From Undibacterium sp. (GTDB lineage Bacteria; Pseudomonadota; Gammaproteobacteria; Burkholderiales; Burkholderiaceae): 9,180 bases of DNA. The stretch lies in assembly GCA_014376575.1 (NCBI GenBank), contig JACMRF010000075.1, positions 1 through 9,180 of the forward strand. Direction: 5' to 3'. Below are positions 1 through 7,629 of this stretch, in pieces (position 1 is the first letter of the stretch; every line of letters begins with the position of its first letter). The translations under genes and the position numbers were made by a program. The notes under the pieces were generated by a model. That model was given only the letters and a program-made list of their open reading frames with translations. It had not been told where the DNA came from and ran no database searches.

Positions 1-101
1 CAGTCCAGAGAAAACTCACCCATCCTGCGGTACTGGCAATTAGCCGCGCCGCGCAAAAGACTTTATTTGGCGAAGTAATACCAAAAGAGAATCAGCCCTG
101 A
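1..101 (+). CDS. LysR-type regulator, C-terminal end (partial)
   Basis: An open frame runs in from the left edge (reading from base 3) and stops at TGA 99-101, giving 32 residues. It contains HPAVLAIS followed by RAAQKTLFGE. The HPAV-x-AI-x-x-AA pattern close to the C-terminus is typical of the effector-binding domain end of LysR-type transcriptional regulators, some of them NhaR-like. That family recognition is from memory of family members, and only the tail is visible, so the regulated genes cannot be named. The gene converges on fmt, with about 150 bases between the two stop codons. It could instead be the end of an unrelated protein, because 32 residues are little to judge by. Confidence 0.55.
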   Translation, partial: VQRKLTHPAVLAISRAAQKTLFGEVIPKENQP

Positions 102-138
102 GACAGCGGTTCTTGAGTTAAGTTTTATATGAAATAGG

Positions 139-211
139 GGGGGTATATGGATAGAGTAGCCTGTTGCGCAAGCGGGTATTGCGCGATCGTTGACTTTATC
201 ATCATACCCCC
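139..211. repeat. Nested inverted repeats between convergent genes
   Basis: The outer arms are GGGGGTAT at 139-146 and ATACCCCC at 204-211, an 8-bp perfect match. Inside lies a tighter hairpin, 163-171 paired with 179-187 around a 7-base loop, with a 6-bp perfect core GCGCAA/TTGCGC extended by A-U and G-U pairs. It sits between the stop codons of the LysR-like gene and fmt, where a shared bidirectional terminator would be expected. Neither side carries a clean run of T, so an intrinsic terminator is not proven. The structure is seen in the sequence; the role is inferred. Confidence 0.4.
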
Positions 212-250
212 AGTGAGTATATTAAAAAGTAAGTTCCATTTATTGCGATG

Positions 251-1231
251 TTACTGGCTAAATATTTGCCCCGGCATAATGGCAAACCCTTTCAGAAACT
301 CGGCCGCCGGCAAACGTTTTCCACCCGGCTTTTGTAACTCGCTCAAACGCAATGCCGATTTGCCTGACGCGCAGGCAACGATGACGCCATCCTGAGCGCT
401 GGCAGAAATCACTTGACCCGATTCAAGCGGCGTATCAGTAAGATTCGACGCGCCAGTGACGATTTCTGCGCGCCAGATTTTGACGATGCTGCCATCCAGC
501 GCTGCATGCGCCCCAGGGAAGGGATTGAAGGCGCGCACTTTCCGCTCTAAGCTGAGTGCCGATAAATTGAAATCGAGCGCGGCTTCTTCCTTGCTGATCT
601 TGGCCGCGTAAGTCACACCGTGTTCCGGCTGCGCGGTGGCGGGCAACGGCCCCATTTCCATCTGGCGCAGAGTCTTGACGATCATTTCTCCGCCTAAGGT
701 GGCTAACTTGTCGTGCAGACTGCCGGTGCTGTCATCCAAGGCAATCGGAATACTTTCTATGGCAAGCATCGGGCCAGTATCCAAACCTTGTTCCATCTGC
801 ATGATGGTAATGCCGGTCTCGCTGTCGCCACTCTCAATGGCCCGGTGAATCGGCGCGGCACCGCGCCAGCGTGGCAGCAGAGAACCGTGAATATTGATAC
901 AGCCCAAAGCTGGAATGGCCAGTACGGAAGTCGGCAGGATCAGGCCGTAAGCGGCCACCACCATCACATCGTGCGGCGTGTTTTGCAGCAAGGCATGTGC
1001 CTGTTGTGCTTCGTCCGGATACTTGCCATCGAGCCGTAAAGAGATGGGCTGCGCGACGGGGATCTGGTGCTGCAAGGCAAATTGCTTGACGGTGGAGGCG
1101 TGCATTTGCATGCCGCGTCCCGCCGGACGATCTGGTTGCGTGAGCACCAATACAATCTCAAAGCCCGCTTCATGCAAGGCTGCGAGCGCAATGGCGGCAA
1201 ATTCAGGCGTGCCGGCAAATACGACTTTCAT
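251..1231 (-). CDS. fmt: Methionyl-tRNA formyltransferase
   Basis: Transfers a formyl group from 10-formyltetrahydrofolate to the amino group of Met-tRNA(fMet) in the cytoplasm, marking the initiator tRNA. The protein is 326 residues, normal for the family. The N-terminal Rossmann-like domain starts [12 protein letters not shown], with [10 protein letters not shown] at 31-40. The catalytic signature is complete: N113 and H115 in [16 protein letters not shown], and D151 in QGLDTGPML, matching the Asn-His-Asp triad of the family. The C-terminal tRNA-binding domain is also recognisable (KISKEEA at 211, RAFNPFPG at 233, LQKPGGKRL near 299). The ATG overlaps the TGA of def as ATGA, so the two genes are probably translationally coupled. 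A GAGG lies upstream of the start, inside the def coding end. Confidence 0.97.
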   Translation of the reverse strand: MKVVFAGTPEFAAIALAALHEAGFEIVLVLTQPDRPAGRGMQMHASTVKQFALQHQIPVAQPISLRLDGKYPDEAQQAHALLQNTPHDVMVVAAYGLILPTSVLAIPALGCINIHGSLLPRWRGAAPIHRAIESGDSETGITIMQMEQGLDTGPMLAIESIPIALDDSTGSLHDKLATLGGEMIVKTLRQMEMGPLPATAQPEHGVTYAAKISKEEAALDFNLSALSLERKVRAFNPFPGAHAALDGSIVKIWRAEIVTGASNLTDTPLESGQVISASAQDGVIVACASGKSALRLSELQKPGGKRLPAAEFLKGFAIMPGQIFSQ

Positions 1232-1758
1232 CGGCGGCCTCGCTGCTTGTCGTATTGCTCTTGGCGCTCTTCTTTGATCATCTTAGTCTTGATGCGATTG
1301 CGTTTTAGCGGCGACAAATATTCGACAAAAACCTTACCAATCAAGTGATCCATTTCGTGCTGAATACAGACCGCCAGCAAGCCATCGGCATGCAATTCGA
1401 ATGATTTTCCGTCAATATCAAGTGCGCGTACTTTGACTTCAGCCGCACGTTCCACACCATCATAAACGCCCGGTACCGAGAGGCAGCCTTCGTCGTACAT
1501 CTTGCGTTCAGCGCTGGCCCAGAAGATTTCAGGATTGATCAGAATCAGTAAATCAGAGTTGGTTTCAGAGGTATCGATGACGACCAATTGTTCGTGCACA
1601 TCGACTTGAGGTGCCGCCAGACCGACGCCGGGCGCGTCGTACATGGTCTCCGCCATATCTCGGGTAAGTTTTTTCAGTCTTTCATCAAATAGCGTGATTG
1701 GTTTTGCGATCTTATGCAGGCGCGGATCGGGATAACGGAGGATATTAAGTATAGACAT
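1228..1758 (-). CDS. def: Peptide deformylase
   Basis: Metal-dependent enzyme that removes the formyl group from the N-terminal methionine of nascent proteins at the ribosome. All three family motifs are intact (numbering from the chosen start): GVGLAAPQ at 44-51, EGCLSVPG at 90-97, and QHEMDHL at 133-139. These supply metal ligands C92, H134 and H138 and the catalytic E135. The chosen start is ATG at 1758, giving 176 residues beginning [15 protein letters not shown], which is the usual family N-terminus. The frame stays open upstream to a TTG at 1779 that would add seven residues, but neither start has a convincing ribosome-binding site. def is the first gene of a def-fmt pair with a 4-base overlap, and is divergent from the LysM gene. 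Confidence 0.96.
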   Translation of the reverse strand: MSILNILRYPDPRLHKIAKPITLFDERLKKLTRDMAETMYDAPGVGLAAPQVDVHEQLVVIDTSETNSDLLILINPEIFWASAERKMYDEGCLSVPGVYDGVERAAEVKVRALDIDGKSFELHADGLLAVCIQHEMDHLIGKVFVEYLSPLKRNRIKTKMIKEERQEQYDKQRGRR

Positions 1759-1817
1759 AGGGCTTTTCACAACAGACAAGTGCCGTCGTAGTGCGGTTTT
1801 TCTTGCTAGTTCAAGGA

Positions 1818-1848
1818 TTTATGGGCAGAATTTGATCCAAATTGGCAA
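1818..1848 (-). promoter_or_regulatory. Possible def-fmt promoter
   Basis: On the minus strand, TTGCCA (1843-1848) resembles a -35 box and CATAAA (1818-1823) a -10 box, with a somewhat long 19-base spacer. It would give a leader of roughly 50 bases before the def ATG. It lies in the divergent gap, where a def promoter is needed. The matches are weak and the call is tentative. Confidence 0.3.
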
Positions 1849-1954
1849 GTTTAGTGACATCATGCCTGACTATGCAAGAGAATGTAAAACTTGCTACAGA
1901 CATATTAAAGATGTGGCATTATCGAAAACCAGAATCAGGCATCGGACAAATTTC

Positions 1955-3058
1955 ATGAAAAAGTTTAGCACAATCGCTCTACTCCTTGCTATCGCCTTAC
2001 CGGCCTTGCATGCGTCACATGCCTATGCTCAGGAGGAGAAAATCTCTGCCAAGAGCAATAAATGCGCATTTTTGCCCGATGCCCCGGATAAGCATGTTGT
2101 CGTTAAGGGCGATACGCTGTGGGGAATTTCAGGTAAATTTTTACAAAATCCATGGTGTTGGCCAGAAGTGTGGGGCATGAATAAAGAAGAAATTCGCAAT
2201 CCACACTGGATTTACCCGAATCAGATCGTCTACTTTGATCGAACCAACGGACGTTTGCGCCTAGGTAACTCAGTTGGTACGAACGGTTCTGGCTCCACTC
2301 CATCAGGAATAACTCGCCTGTCACCGCAGATTCGTACCGATAGTTTAGCGAGAGACGCGATTGCGGCCATTCCATCAAGTGCAATTGAACCGTTTCTCTC
2401 GCAGCCGCTCATCATTGATGAGGATGAATTGTTGACCGCGCCGCGTATCGTCGCAGCGCAGGAAGGCCGTGTAAATATGGCCAAAGGCGATAAAGCCTAT
2501 GTTCGTGGCGATCTTAAAAACGGTACGTCTTTCCAGGTGTTCCGCCCGGGGTCGGCGCTGAAAGATCCAGAAACCAAACAAATTATTGGTTATGAAGCCG
2601 TTTTTTTGGGTACGGTTAAACTTGACCGTACTGCAAAAACACCGGATGGCGTGGATACGTTCATCGTCGTTAATTCTAAAGAAGAAATGGCCATTGGCGA
2701 TCGTCTCAAGCCTATTCCTCCTACGCCAATTCAAAACTACATGCCGCATCGGCCTGAGCAAACAGTAAAAGCGCGTGTAGTCTCAATTTATGGTGGTGTG
2801 CGTCAGGCTGGTCAAAATCAAATTGTGAGTGTCAATCGGGGCTCTAATGCTGGGCTCGATATAGGTAGCATTTTGGAATTGGCTCGCTACGGTCAGATTG
2901 TTGCAGACCGTACTGATAATAAAAACCCGATACGCTTGCCTGACGAGACTTATGGGACTTTGTTTATTTTCCGCGTCTTTAAAAATATTTCTTATGGCTT
3001 GGTGATGCAGGTAACCGATAGTGTGACGGTTGGTGATGTTGCTGTATCGCCAGAATAA
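1955..3058 (+). CDS. Secreted LysM-domain protein
   Basis: Predicted exported protein of 367 residues with one LysM domain, a fold that binds peptidoglycan glycan chains. The first 26 residues form a clear Sec signal peptide (MKKF, a hydrophobic stretch, then cleavage expected after AYA before QEE). The LysM domain spans about residues 47-95: HVVVKGDTLWGIS, the tryptophan-rich NPWCWPEVW, then NPHWIYPNQIVYF. A short Gly/Ser/Asn-rich linker follows near 105-115. The rest, to about 367, is a conserved-looking region with no domain name I can give (for example RVVSIYGG and an FRVF-x-x-x-SYGLVM stretch). The ATG at 1955 is chosen because it begins the signal peptide; the frame is open back to a TTG at 1832, which would bury the signal. 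Ribosome-binding site is weak. Only two cysteines exist (C37, C68). It ends 29 bases before dprA, so the two are probably one operon; I know this pairing from other betaproteobacteria. Whether it acts in wall maintenance or DNA uptake is unknown. Confidence 0.85.
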   Translation: MKKFSTIALLLAIALPALHASHAYAQEEKISAKSNKCAFLPDAPDKHVVVKGDTLWGISGKFLQNPWCWPEVWGMNKEEIRNPHWIYPNQIVYFDRTNGRLRLGNSVGTNGSGSTPSGITRLSPQIRTDSLARDAIAAIPSSAIEPFLSQPLIIDEDELLTAPRIVAAQEGRVNMAKGDKAYVRGDLKNGTSFQVFRPGSALKDPETKQIIGYEAVFLGTVKLDRTAKTPDGVDTFIVVNSKEEMAIGDRLKPIPPTPIQNYMPHRPEQTVKARVVSIYGGVRQAGQNQIVSVNRGSNAGLDIGSILELARYGQIVADRTDNKNPIRLPDETYGTLFIFRVFKNISYGLVMQVTDSVTVGDVAVSPE

Positions 3059-3087
3059 ATACATAGCCAGCCAACGTATGGAATTCT

Positions 3088-4200
3088 GTGGCAAAGCATG
3101 ATGCGGATTGGTCCGACTGGCTCCGGTTAATGCAAACAACCGGAGTAGGTGTGGACGCAGCCAGAAAGTTATTGACTGCATTTGGCTTACCCTCAAGTAT
3201 TTTTAGTGCAAGTTATACTGCGTTAAGAAAAGTCGTGTCAGAACGTGTTGCTACCGCTCTGTCGCAGCCGGTAACAGATGAAATCAAAGCGCAAATCGAT
3301 CTCACGAGAGAGTGGTGTCTATGCGAAGATAATCACTTACTAACCTTGGCCGATGCCGCATATCCTCAGTCTTTACTCGAAATCGCTGATCCCCCTATCC
3401 TGATTTACGTCAAAGGTCGTGTTGAGCTGCTAACGGCAACTAGTATTGCGGTTGTAGGTAGCCGTAATGCGACGACTCAAGGTATTAATAATGCAGAGAG
3501 ATTTTCTGAAACCTTGAGCCATTCTGGGCTGACGATCAGTTCTGGATTGGCGGCAGGGATTGATGCTGCTGCACATCATGGTGGTCTGCGTGGAGTAGGT
3601 TCCACTATCGCTGTCATTGGGACGGGCGCCGATATTGTTTATCCTGCGCGTAATCGTGGATTGGCCCATCTGATTGCCGATAACGGTTGCATTGTCAGCG
3701 AGTACTCACTGGGCATGCCAGCCATCGCTGCAAATTTCCCTCGGCGTAACCGGATTATTTCAGGCCTGTCCAAAGGTGTGCTGGTGATTGAGGCCGCCGC
3801 CAAATCAGGGTCACTCATTACTGCGAGAATGGCGGCGGAACAAGGCCGAGATGTTTTTGCAATACCCGGATCAATTCATTCTCCATTGTCTAAAGGATGC
3901 CATCAACTGATCAAGCAGGGTGCTAAGTTAGTTGATACAGCACAAGATATTCTTGATGAGATGGGCTTCTCACTACAAGCGAAAAATGTTGATTCTTTGG
4001 TGAAAAGTAAAACCCTTGAAGCAGAATCTGAATCAGATGACTGGCTACTTACTGCGCTTGGTTATGATCCTGTGCATGTTGAGGTGTTAGTAGAGCGGAC
4101 GGGGCGTGACATTGCTACCTTGACGGGACAATTACTGGAACGGGAACTTGATGGTTTGCTCGAGAGTTTGCCCGGAGGTATCGTGCGCCGTTTAAAATAA
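3088..4200 (+). CDS. dprA: DNA-processing protein DprA
   Basis: DprA (also called Smf) protects incoming single-stranded DNA in natural transformation and loads RecA onto it, in the cytoplasm. The 370 residues show the expected order: an N-terminal helical/HhH-like region (about 8-65), the Rossmann-like DNA-binding core (about 85-295), and a C-terminal winged-helix-like domain (about 315-370). Core motifs include VGSRNAT at 123-129, SSGLAAGIDAAAHHGGL at 151-167, GTGADIVYPARNRGLA at 178-193, FPRRNRIISGLS at 217-228, and AKSGSLITARMA followed by FAIPGSI up to 263. The start is GTG at 3088: a stop (TAG 3064-3066) lies upstream in frame and no ATG falls between. A weak GGA precedes it. Only 29 bases separate it from the LysM gene. 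The gene is intact, but this alone does not prove that the organism is transformable, since dprA is widespread. Confidence 0.97.
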   Translation: MAKHDADWSDWLRLMQTTGVGVDAARKLLTAFGLPSSIFSASYTALRKVVSERVATALSQPVTDEIKAQIDLTREWCLCEDNHLLTLADAAYPQSLLEIADPPILIYVKGRVELLTATSIAVVGSRNATTQGINNAERFSETLSHSGLTISSGLAAGIDAAAHHGGLRGVGSTIAVIGTGADIVYPARNRGLAHLIADNGCIVSEYSLGMPAIAANFPRRNRIISGLSKGVLVIEAAAKSGSLITARMAAEQGRDVFAIPGSIHSPLSKGCHQLIKQGAKLVDTAQDILDEMGFSLQAKNVDSLVKSKTLEAESESDDWLLTALGYDPVHVEVLVERTGRDIATLTGQLLERELDGLLESLPGGIVRRLK

Positions 4201-4305
4201 AGTAAGTATTGTGATCTCTCCCAAAAACAAACTAAGCCGACATTTTTATGCAATAAACGTCGCTGGGGACTTGTTTCCAATGCCGCTAGAAGCTAAAGTA
4301 CTATC

Positions 4306-4791
4306 ATGTTCGATATTCTTGTCTACCTTTACGAAACCTACTACCGCCCGGATGCTTGTCCGGATACCGTTGCGTTAACGAAAAAACTTTCAGCTGTTGG
4401 TTTTGAGCAAGATGAAATTTCGGAAGCCTTGGATTGGCTGACAGTGCTAGCTGATAATACAAATAGTTTAGTTAAAGAACCTGACATCGGTTTGTTCGAA
4501 CCCAAGTCGTCAAAGGGCTTTCGTATTTATGCTACGCAAGAAATAGTTGTACTTGGTATGCCAGCAATGGGGTTTATCCAGTATCTTGAGTCAGCGGGCT
4601 TGCTTGATTCGCAACAACGAGAAATCGTCATCGAGCGCGCACTCGCTATTAATGAAGCCCCCGTACCGTTGGATAAACTTAAAGTCATTGTGCTGATGAT
4701 GCTCTGGAGCCAGGGTAAAGAGCCAGATATGCTTATGTTTGATGAATTATTGCTAACTGATGAAGAAAGCCAGCCACGTCAGCTACATTAG
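4306..4791 (+). CDS. smg: Smg family protein (DUF494)
   Basis: Small conserved proteobacterial protein of unknown molecular function, 161 residues, close to the roughly 157 of E. coli Smg. Family landmarks seen are the N-terminus [13 protein letters not shown], a [14 protein letters not shown] helix at 32-45, the MGFIQYLES segment at 88-96, [10 protein letters not shown] at 105-114, and [12 protein letters not shown] at 126-137. It has no signal peptide and no membrane segment, so it is probably cytoplasmic. It lies 105 bases after dprA, in the dprA-smg order found in many proteobacteria including E. coli, which points to an ancient link but not to a mechanism. The ATG has no strong ribosome-binding site (CTAAAG is the best available). 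Confidence 0.92.
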   Translation: MFDILVYLYETYYRPDACPDTVALTKKLSAVGFEQDEISEALDWLTVLADNTNSLVKEPDIGLFEPKSSKGFRIYATQEIVVLGMPAMGFIQYLESAGLLDSQQREIVIERALAINEAPVPLDKLKVIVLMMLWSQGKEPDMLMFDELLLTDEESQPRQLH

Positions 4792-4807
4792 TGTTAAGTT
4801 GCTAATA

Positions 4808-4836
4808 TTCAATAATTGTGACAAAAATCGTATGAT
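4808..4836 (+). promoter_or_regulatory. Possible topB promoter
   Basis: TATGAT at 4831-4836 matches the -10 consensus at five of six bases, with TTCAAT (three of six) seventeen bases upstream at 4808-4813. It would give a topB leader of about 155 bases. It overlaps the hairpin at 4823-4840, so only one of the two readings may be right. Confidence 0.3.
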
Positions 4837-4840
4837 TTTT
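4823..4840 (+). terminator. AT-rich hairpin after smg, possible terminator
   Basis: AAAAATC at 4823-4829 pairs perfectly with GATTTTT at 4834-4840 around the loop GTAT, and a further T run follows at 4843-4847. The site is 31 bases after the smg stop, where the LysM-dprA-smg transcript could end. The stem has only one G-C pair, so termination strength is doubtful. Confidence 0.35.
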
Positions 4841-4919
4841 CGATTTTTCACATATCGCGTTTATCATTTACGACCAAATCATAGCAATTAGGTTAGTCTT
4901 ACGCTTAATTTGCCCTTGA

Positions 4920-4934
4920 GGCACTTTTTGTGCC
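4920..4934 (+). other. Small hairpin in topB leader
   Basis: GGCAC (4920-4924) and GTGCC (4930-4934) form a 5-bp GC-rich stem with a loop of five T. It has no T run after it, so it is not a standard terminator. It lies about 60 bases before the topB start and could be an mRNA leader element, or chance. Confidence 0.3.
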
Positions 4935-4996
4935 GCCCTACGCCATTATTCGTTGTTGAAACACAATACCAAGAAATTCACTAGAGAACACCTCCA

Positions 4997-7567
4997 ATGA
5001 CTAAAACTCTCATCATCGCCGAGAAGCCTTCTGTTGCAAACGATATCGCTAAAACTTTGGGTGGTTTCACAAAGCACGATGACTACTTTGAATCCGATGA
5101 ATATGTTTTGTCTTCAGCAGTTGGTCATTTGCTAGAAATAGCCGTACCGGAAGAGCATGACGTAAAACGCGGTAAATGGACGTTTACCCATCTGCCGATG
5201 ATACCTCCGTATTTCGCACTTAATCCGATCGCGAAGACGGAATCACGCCTTAAAGTGTTGAATAAGCTGATCAAGCGCAAGGATGTTTCCGCATTAATCA
5301 ATGCATGCGATGCCGGCCGCGAAGGTGAGTTGATTTTTCGTTTGATTGCGCAGCATGCAAAGGCTAAGCAACCGGTAAGCCGCTTATGGCTTCAATCAAT
5401 GACGCCGGGTGCTATACGCGATGGTTTTAAGAAATTACGCAGCGATGAAGAAATGATGCCACTCGCCGATGCCGCGCGCTGCCGTTCAGAAGCGGATTGG
5501 TTGATTGGTATTAACGGCACGCGGGCAATGACCGCCTTTAATTCTAAAGAAGGCGGCTTTTATTTAACTACCGTTGGTCGAGTACAAACACCTACCTTAT
5601 CGATAGTTGTGGAACGCGAAGAAAAAATCAAAAGCTTTGTCTCCCGAGATTTTTGGGAGGTGCGGGCTGAGTTTGTTTGTGCCGCTGGCATTTATGAAGG
5701 CCGATGGTTGGATCATCAATTCAAAAAAGATGAAACTGATCCAGAGAAAAAAGCAGAGCGTTTATGGGCTAAAGCAGCAGCAGAATCAATCGTAGCGGCT
5801 TGTCGCGGCAAGCAAGGCAGTGTGAGGGAAGAGTCAAAGCCTGCGACACAAATGTCACCAGCCTTGTTCGACTTAACTAGCCTGCAACGAGAGGCAAATT
5901 CACGCTTTGGTTTTTCAGCAAAAAATACACTGGGCTTGGCACAGGCACTTTATGAAAAACATAAAGTGCTCACTTATCCACGTACTGATTCTCGACATTT
6001 GCCTGAGGATTACGTAGATACCGTTAAACAAACGCTAGAAACTTTATCAGAAAGCAATAATTTTCAGCAGTTCTCCTCAAAAATTCTGAAAAATAATTGG
6101 GTTAAGCCAAACAAGCGTATTTTTGACAATACAAAAATTAGCGATCACTTTGCGATTATTCCGACTGGTCAAGCGCCTAAGAATTTGTCTGAACCCGAGC
6201 AAAAACTTTATGATATGGTCACTCGTCGGTTTATGGCGGTATTTTTCCCTGCAGCCGAATTTCAAGTAACAACACGTATTACTGAAGTGTCTGGCTATCA
6301 GTTCAAGACTGAGGGAAAGGTAATGACAAATCCCGGATGGTTGGCAATTTATGGGAAGGAAGTGCAGGACGATTCTGATCCTGAAAATAGTGGCAATCTG
6401 GTTGCTGTTGCTAATGGCGAAAAAGTTAAAACAGAAAAAATTGTTGCCAATGGCTTGGTGACAAAACCACCTGCGCGCTATTCGGAAGCAACTTTACTCT
6501 CAGCAATGGAAGGGGCGGGTAAGCTATTGGACGATGGCGAGCTGCGCGAAGCGATGGCGGGCAAGGGTTTAGGTACGCCAGCAACTCGAGCCGCAACCAT
6601 TGAAGGTTTAATTTACGAAAAATATTTATTGCGTGAAGGCCGTGAATTAATTCCGACCGCCAAAGCTTTTCAATTAATGACCTTATTGCGTGGTTTGGGG
6701 GTCGATGAACTAACGTCGCCAGAGTTGACGGGAGAGTGGGAATACAAACTATCTCAAATGGAGCGCGGCAAAATCAGTCGCGAAGAGTTTATGCGCGAAA
6801 TAGCGCAGATGACTCAGATTATCGTTAAGCGTGCAAAAGAATACAACAACGACACTATCCCGGGTGATTACGCCACCTTGCGCACCCCATGCCCCAATTG
6901 CGGTGGTGTAGTAAAAGAAAACTATAGACGCTTTGCCTGTACAAAGTGTGAGTTCTCAATGAGTAAAACGCCTGGTAGTCGCCAGTTTGAAGTGGCGGAA
7001 GTGGAAGAGGTGCTAAGTAAACGAGAAATTGGTCCACTTCAAGGGTTTCGCTCAAAAATGGGCAGACCGTTTGCAGCGATATTGAAAATTGTTCGCGACG
7101 AAGAGCATAATAATTTCAAGCTTGAATTTGATTTTGGCCAGAATCAAGATGATGAAAATACCGAAGCCGTTGATTTTACTGGGCAAACTGCACTTGGCCC
7201 CTGCCCAAAATGTGGAAGCAATGTATATGAGCTGGGTTTGGCGTATGTGTGTGAAAAAACGGTTGCAAAACCTAAAGCTTGTGATTTCCGCAGCGGTCGT
7301 ATTATTTTGCAGCAAGAAATTTTACCTGAGCAAATGCTTAAACTCCTCAACGATGGGAAGACTGATTTATTACCGGGCTTTATTTCCCAGCGTACGCGCC
7401 GGCCTTTCAAGGCATTTTTGGTAAAAGCGAAAGACGGAAAAATTAGCTTTGAGTTCGAAGAGCGCAAAGCAAAAGTTCCAGCCAAGGGAGCGAGCAAGGT
7501 AAAAACTGAAAAAAGCGACCCTCTACCTGTAAAAAAAGCGCCGGCAAAAAAGAAAAAAACCGCTTAG
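4997..7567 (+). CDS. topB: DNA topoisomerase III (type IA)
   Basis: Cuts one DNA strand through a covalent tyrosine link, passes another strand and reseals; topoisomerase III mainly separates linked DNA molecules after replication and recombination. Of 856 residues, the Toprim domain is N-terminal (LIIAEKPSVA, E9; DAGREGE at 105-111). The catalytic tyrosine is Y327 in LTYPRTDSRHLP. Other type IA landmarks are EADWLIGINGTRA (165-177), VGRVQTPTL (193-201) and GKGLGTPATRAATIEGLI (522-539). The C-terminus adds two zinc-ribbon repeats: C632/C635/C648/C651 and C736/C739/C752/C762, each followed by a topoisomerase C-terminal repeat (GFRSKMGRPF near 683; GFISQRTRRPF near 794). It ends in a Lys/Ala/Pro-rich basic tail (about 826-856) suited to DNA binding. 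The position 107 residue is Gly where many type IA enzymes have Asp; the DAGREGE form also occurs in Bacillus subtilis TopB, so this is normal for the lineage. The start has only a weak GAGA upstream. This is not TopA, whose Toprim motif and length differ. Confidence 0.96.
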   Translation: MTKTLIIAEKPSVANDIAKTLGGFTKHDDYFESDEYVLSSAVGHLLEIAVPEEHDVKRGKWTFTHLPMIPPYFALNPIAKTESRLKVLNKLIKRKDVSALINACDAGREGELIFRLIAQHAKAKQPVSRLWLQSMTPGAIRDGFKKLRSDEEMMPLADAARCRSEADWLIGINGTRAMTAFNSKEGGFYLTTVGRVQTPTLSIVVEREEKIKSFVSRDFWEVRAEFVCAAGIYEGRWLDHQFKKDETDPEKKAERLWAKAAAESIVAACRGKQGSVREESKPATQMSPALFDLTSLQREANSRFGFSAKNTLGLAQALYEKHKVLTYPRTDSRHLPEDYVDTVKQTLETLSESNNFQQFSSKILKNNWVKPNKRIFDNTKISDHFAIIPTGQAPKNLSEPEQKLYDMVTRRFMAVFFPAAEFQVTTRITEVSGYQFKTEGKVMTNPGWLAIYGKEVQDDSDPENSGNLVAVANGEKVKTEKIVANGLVTKPPARYSEATLLSAMEGAGKLLDDGELREAMAGKGLGTPATRAATIEGLIYEKYLLREGRELIPTAKAFQLMTLLRGLGVDELTSPELTGEWEYKLSQMERGKISREEFMREIAQMTQIIVKRAKEYNNDTIPGDYATLRTPCPNCGGVVKENYRRFACTKCEFSMSKTPGSRQFEVAEVEEVLSKREIGPLQGFRSKMGRPFAAILKIVRDEEHNNFKLEFDFGQNQDDENTEAVDFTGQTALGPCPKCGSNVYELGLAYVCEKTVAKPKACDFRSGRIILQQEILPEQMLKLLNDGKTDLLPGFISQRTRRPFKAFLVKAKDGKISFEFEERKAKVPAKGASKVKTEKSDPLPVKKAPAKKKKTA

Positions 7568-7629
7568 ATTTGTTTTAACGGTTATTCAATTGAAAATTGT
7601 GATGACCTAGTTCTAAGGTGGGACAAAAA

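Noticed and set aside
137..143. Run of seven G as a phase-variation tract
   Set aside because: It lies between two gene ends and outside any coding frame or recognisable promoter, so slippage would have no evident effect.
147..395. Plus-strand open frame of 82 codons overlapping the end of fmt
   Set aside because: More than half of it is antisense to the conserved fmt C-terminus, it has no ribosome-binding site, and its protein looks like no family I know.
1759..1779. Seven-residue N-terminal extension of def from TTG at 1779
   Set aside because: Family members begin at the [15 protein letters not shown] methionine, and the TTG has no Shine-Dalgarno sequence.
1832..1954. In-frame upstream extension of the LysM protein from a TTG at 1832 (or ATG at 1862)
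   Set aside because: It would add 41 (or 31) residues before an excellent signal peptide and has no ribosome-binding site; the ATG at 1955 explains the protein better.
4271..4299. TTGTTT and TAAAGT with a 17-base spacer as an smg promoter
   Set aside because: Transcription would begin about at the smg ATG itself, leaving no leader; with weak box matches, chance is more likely.
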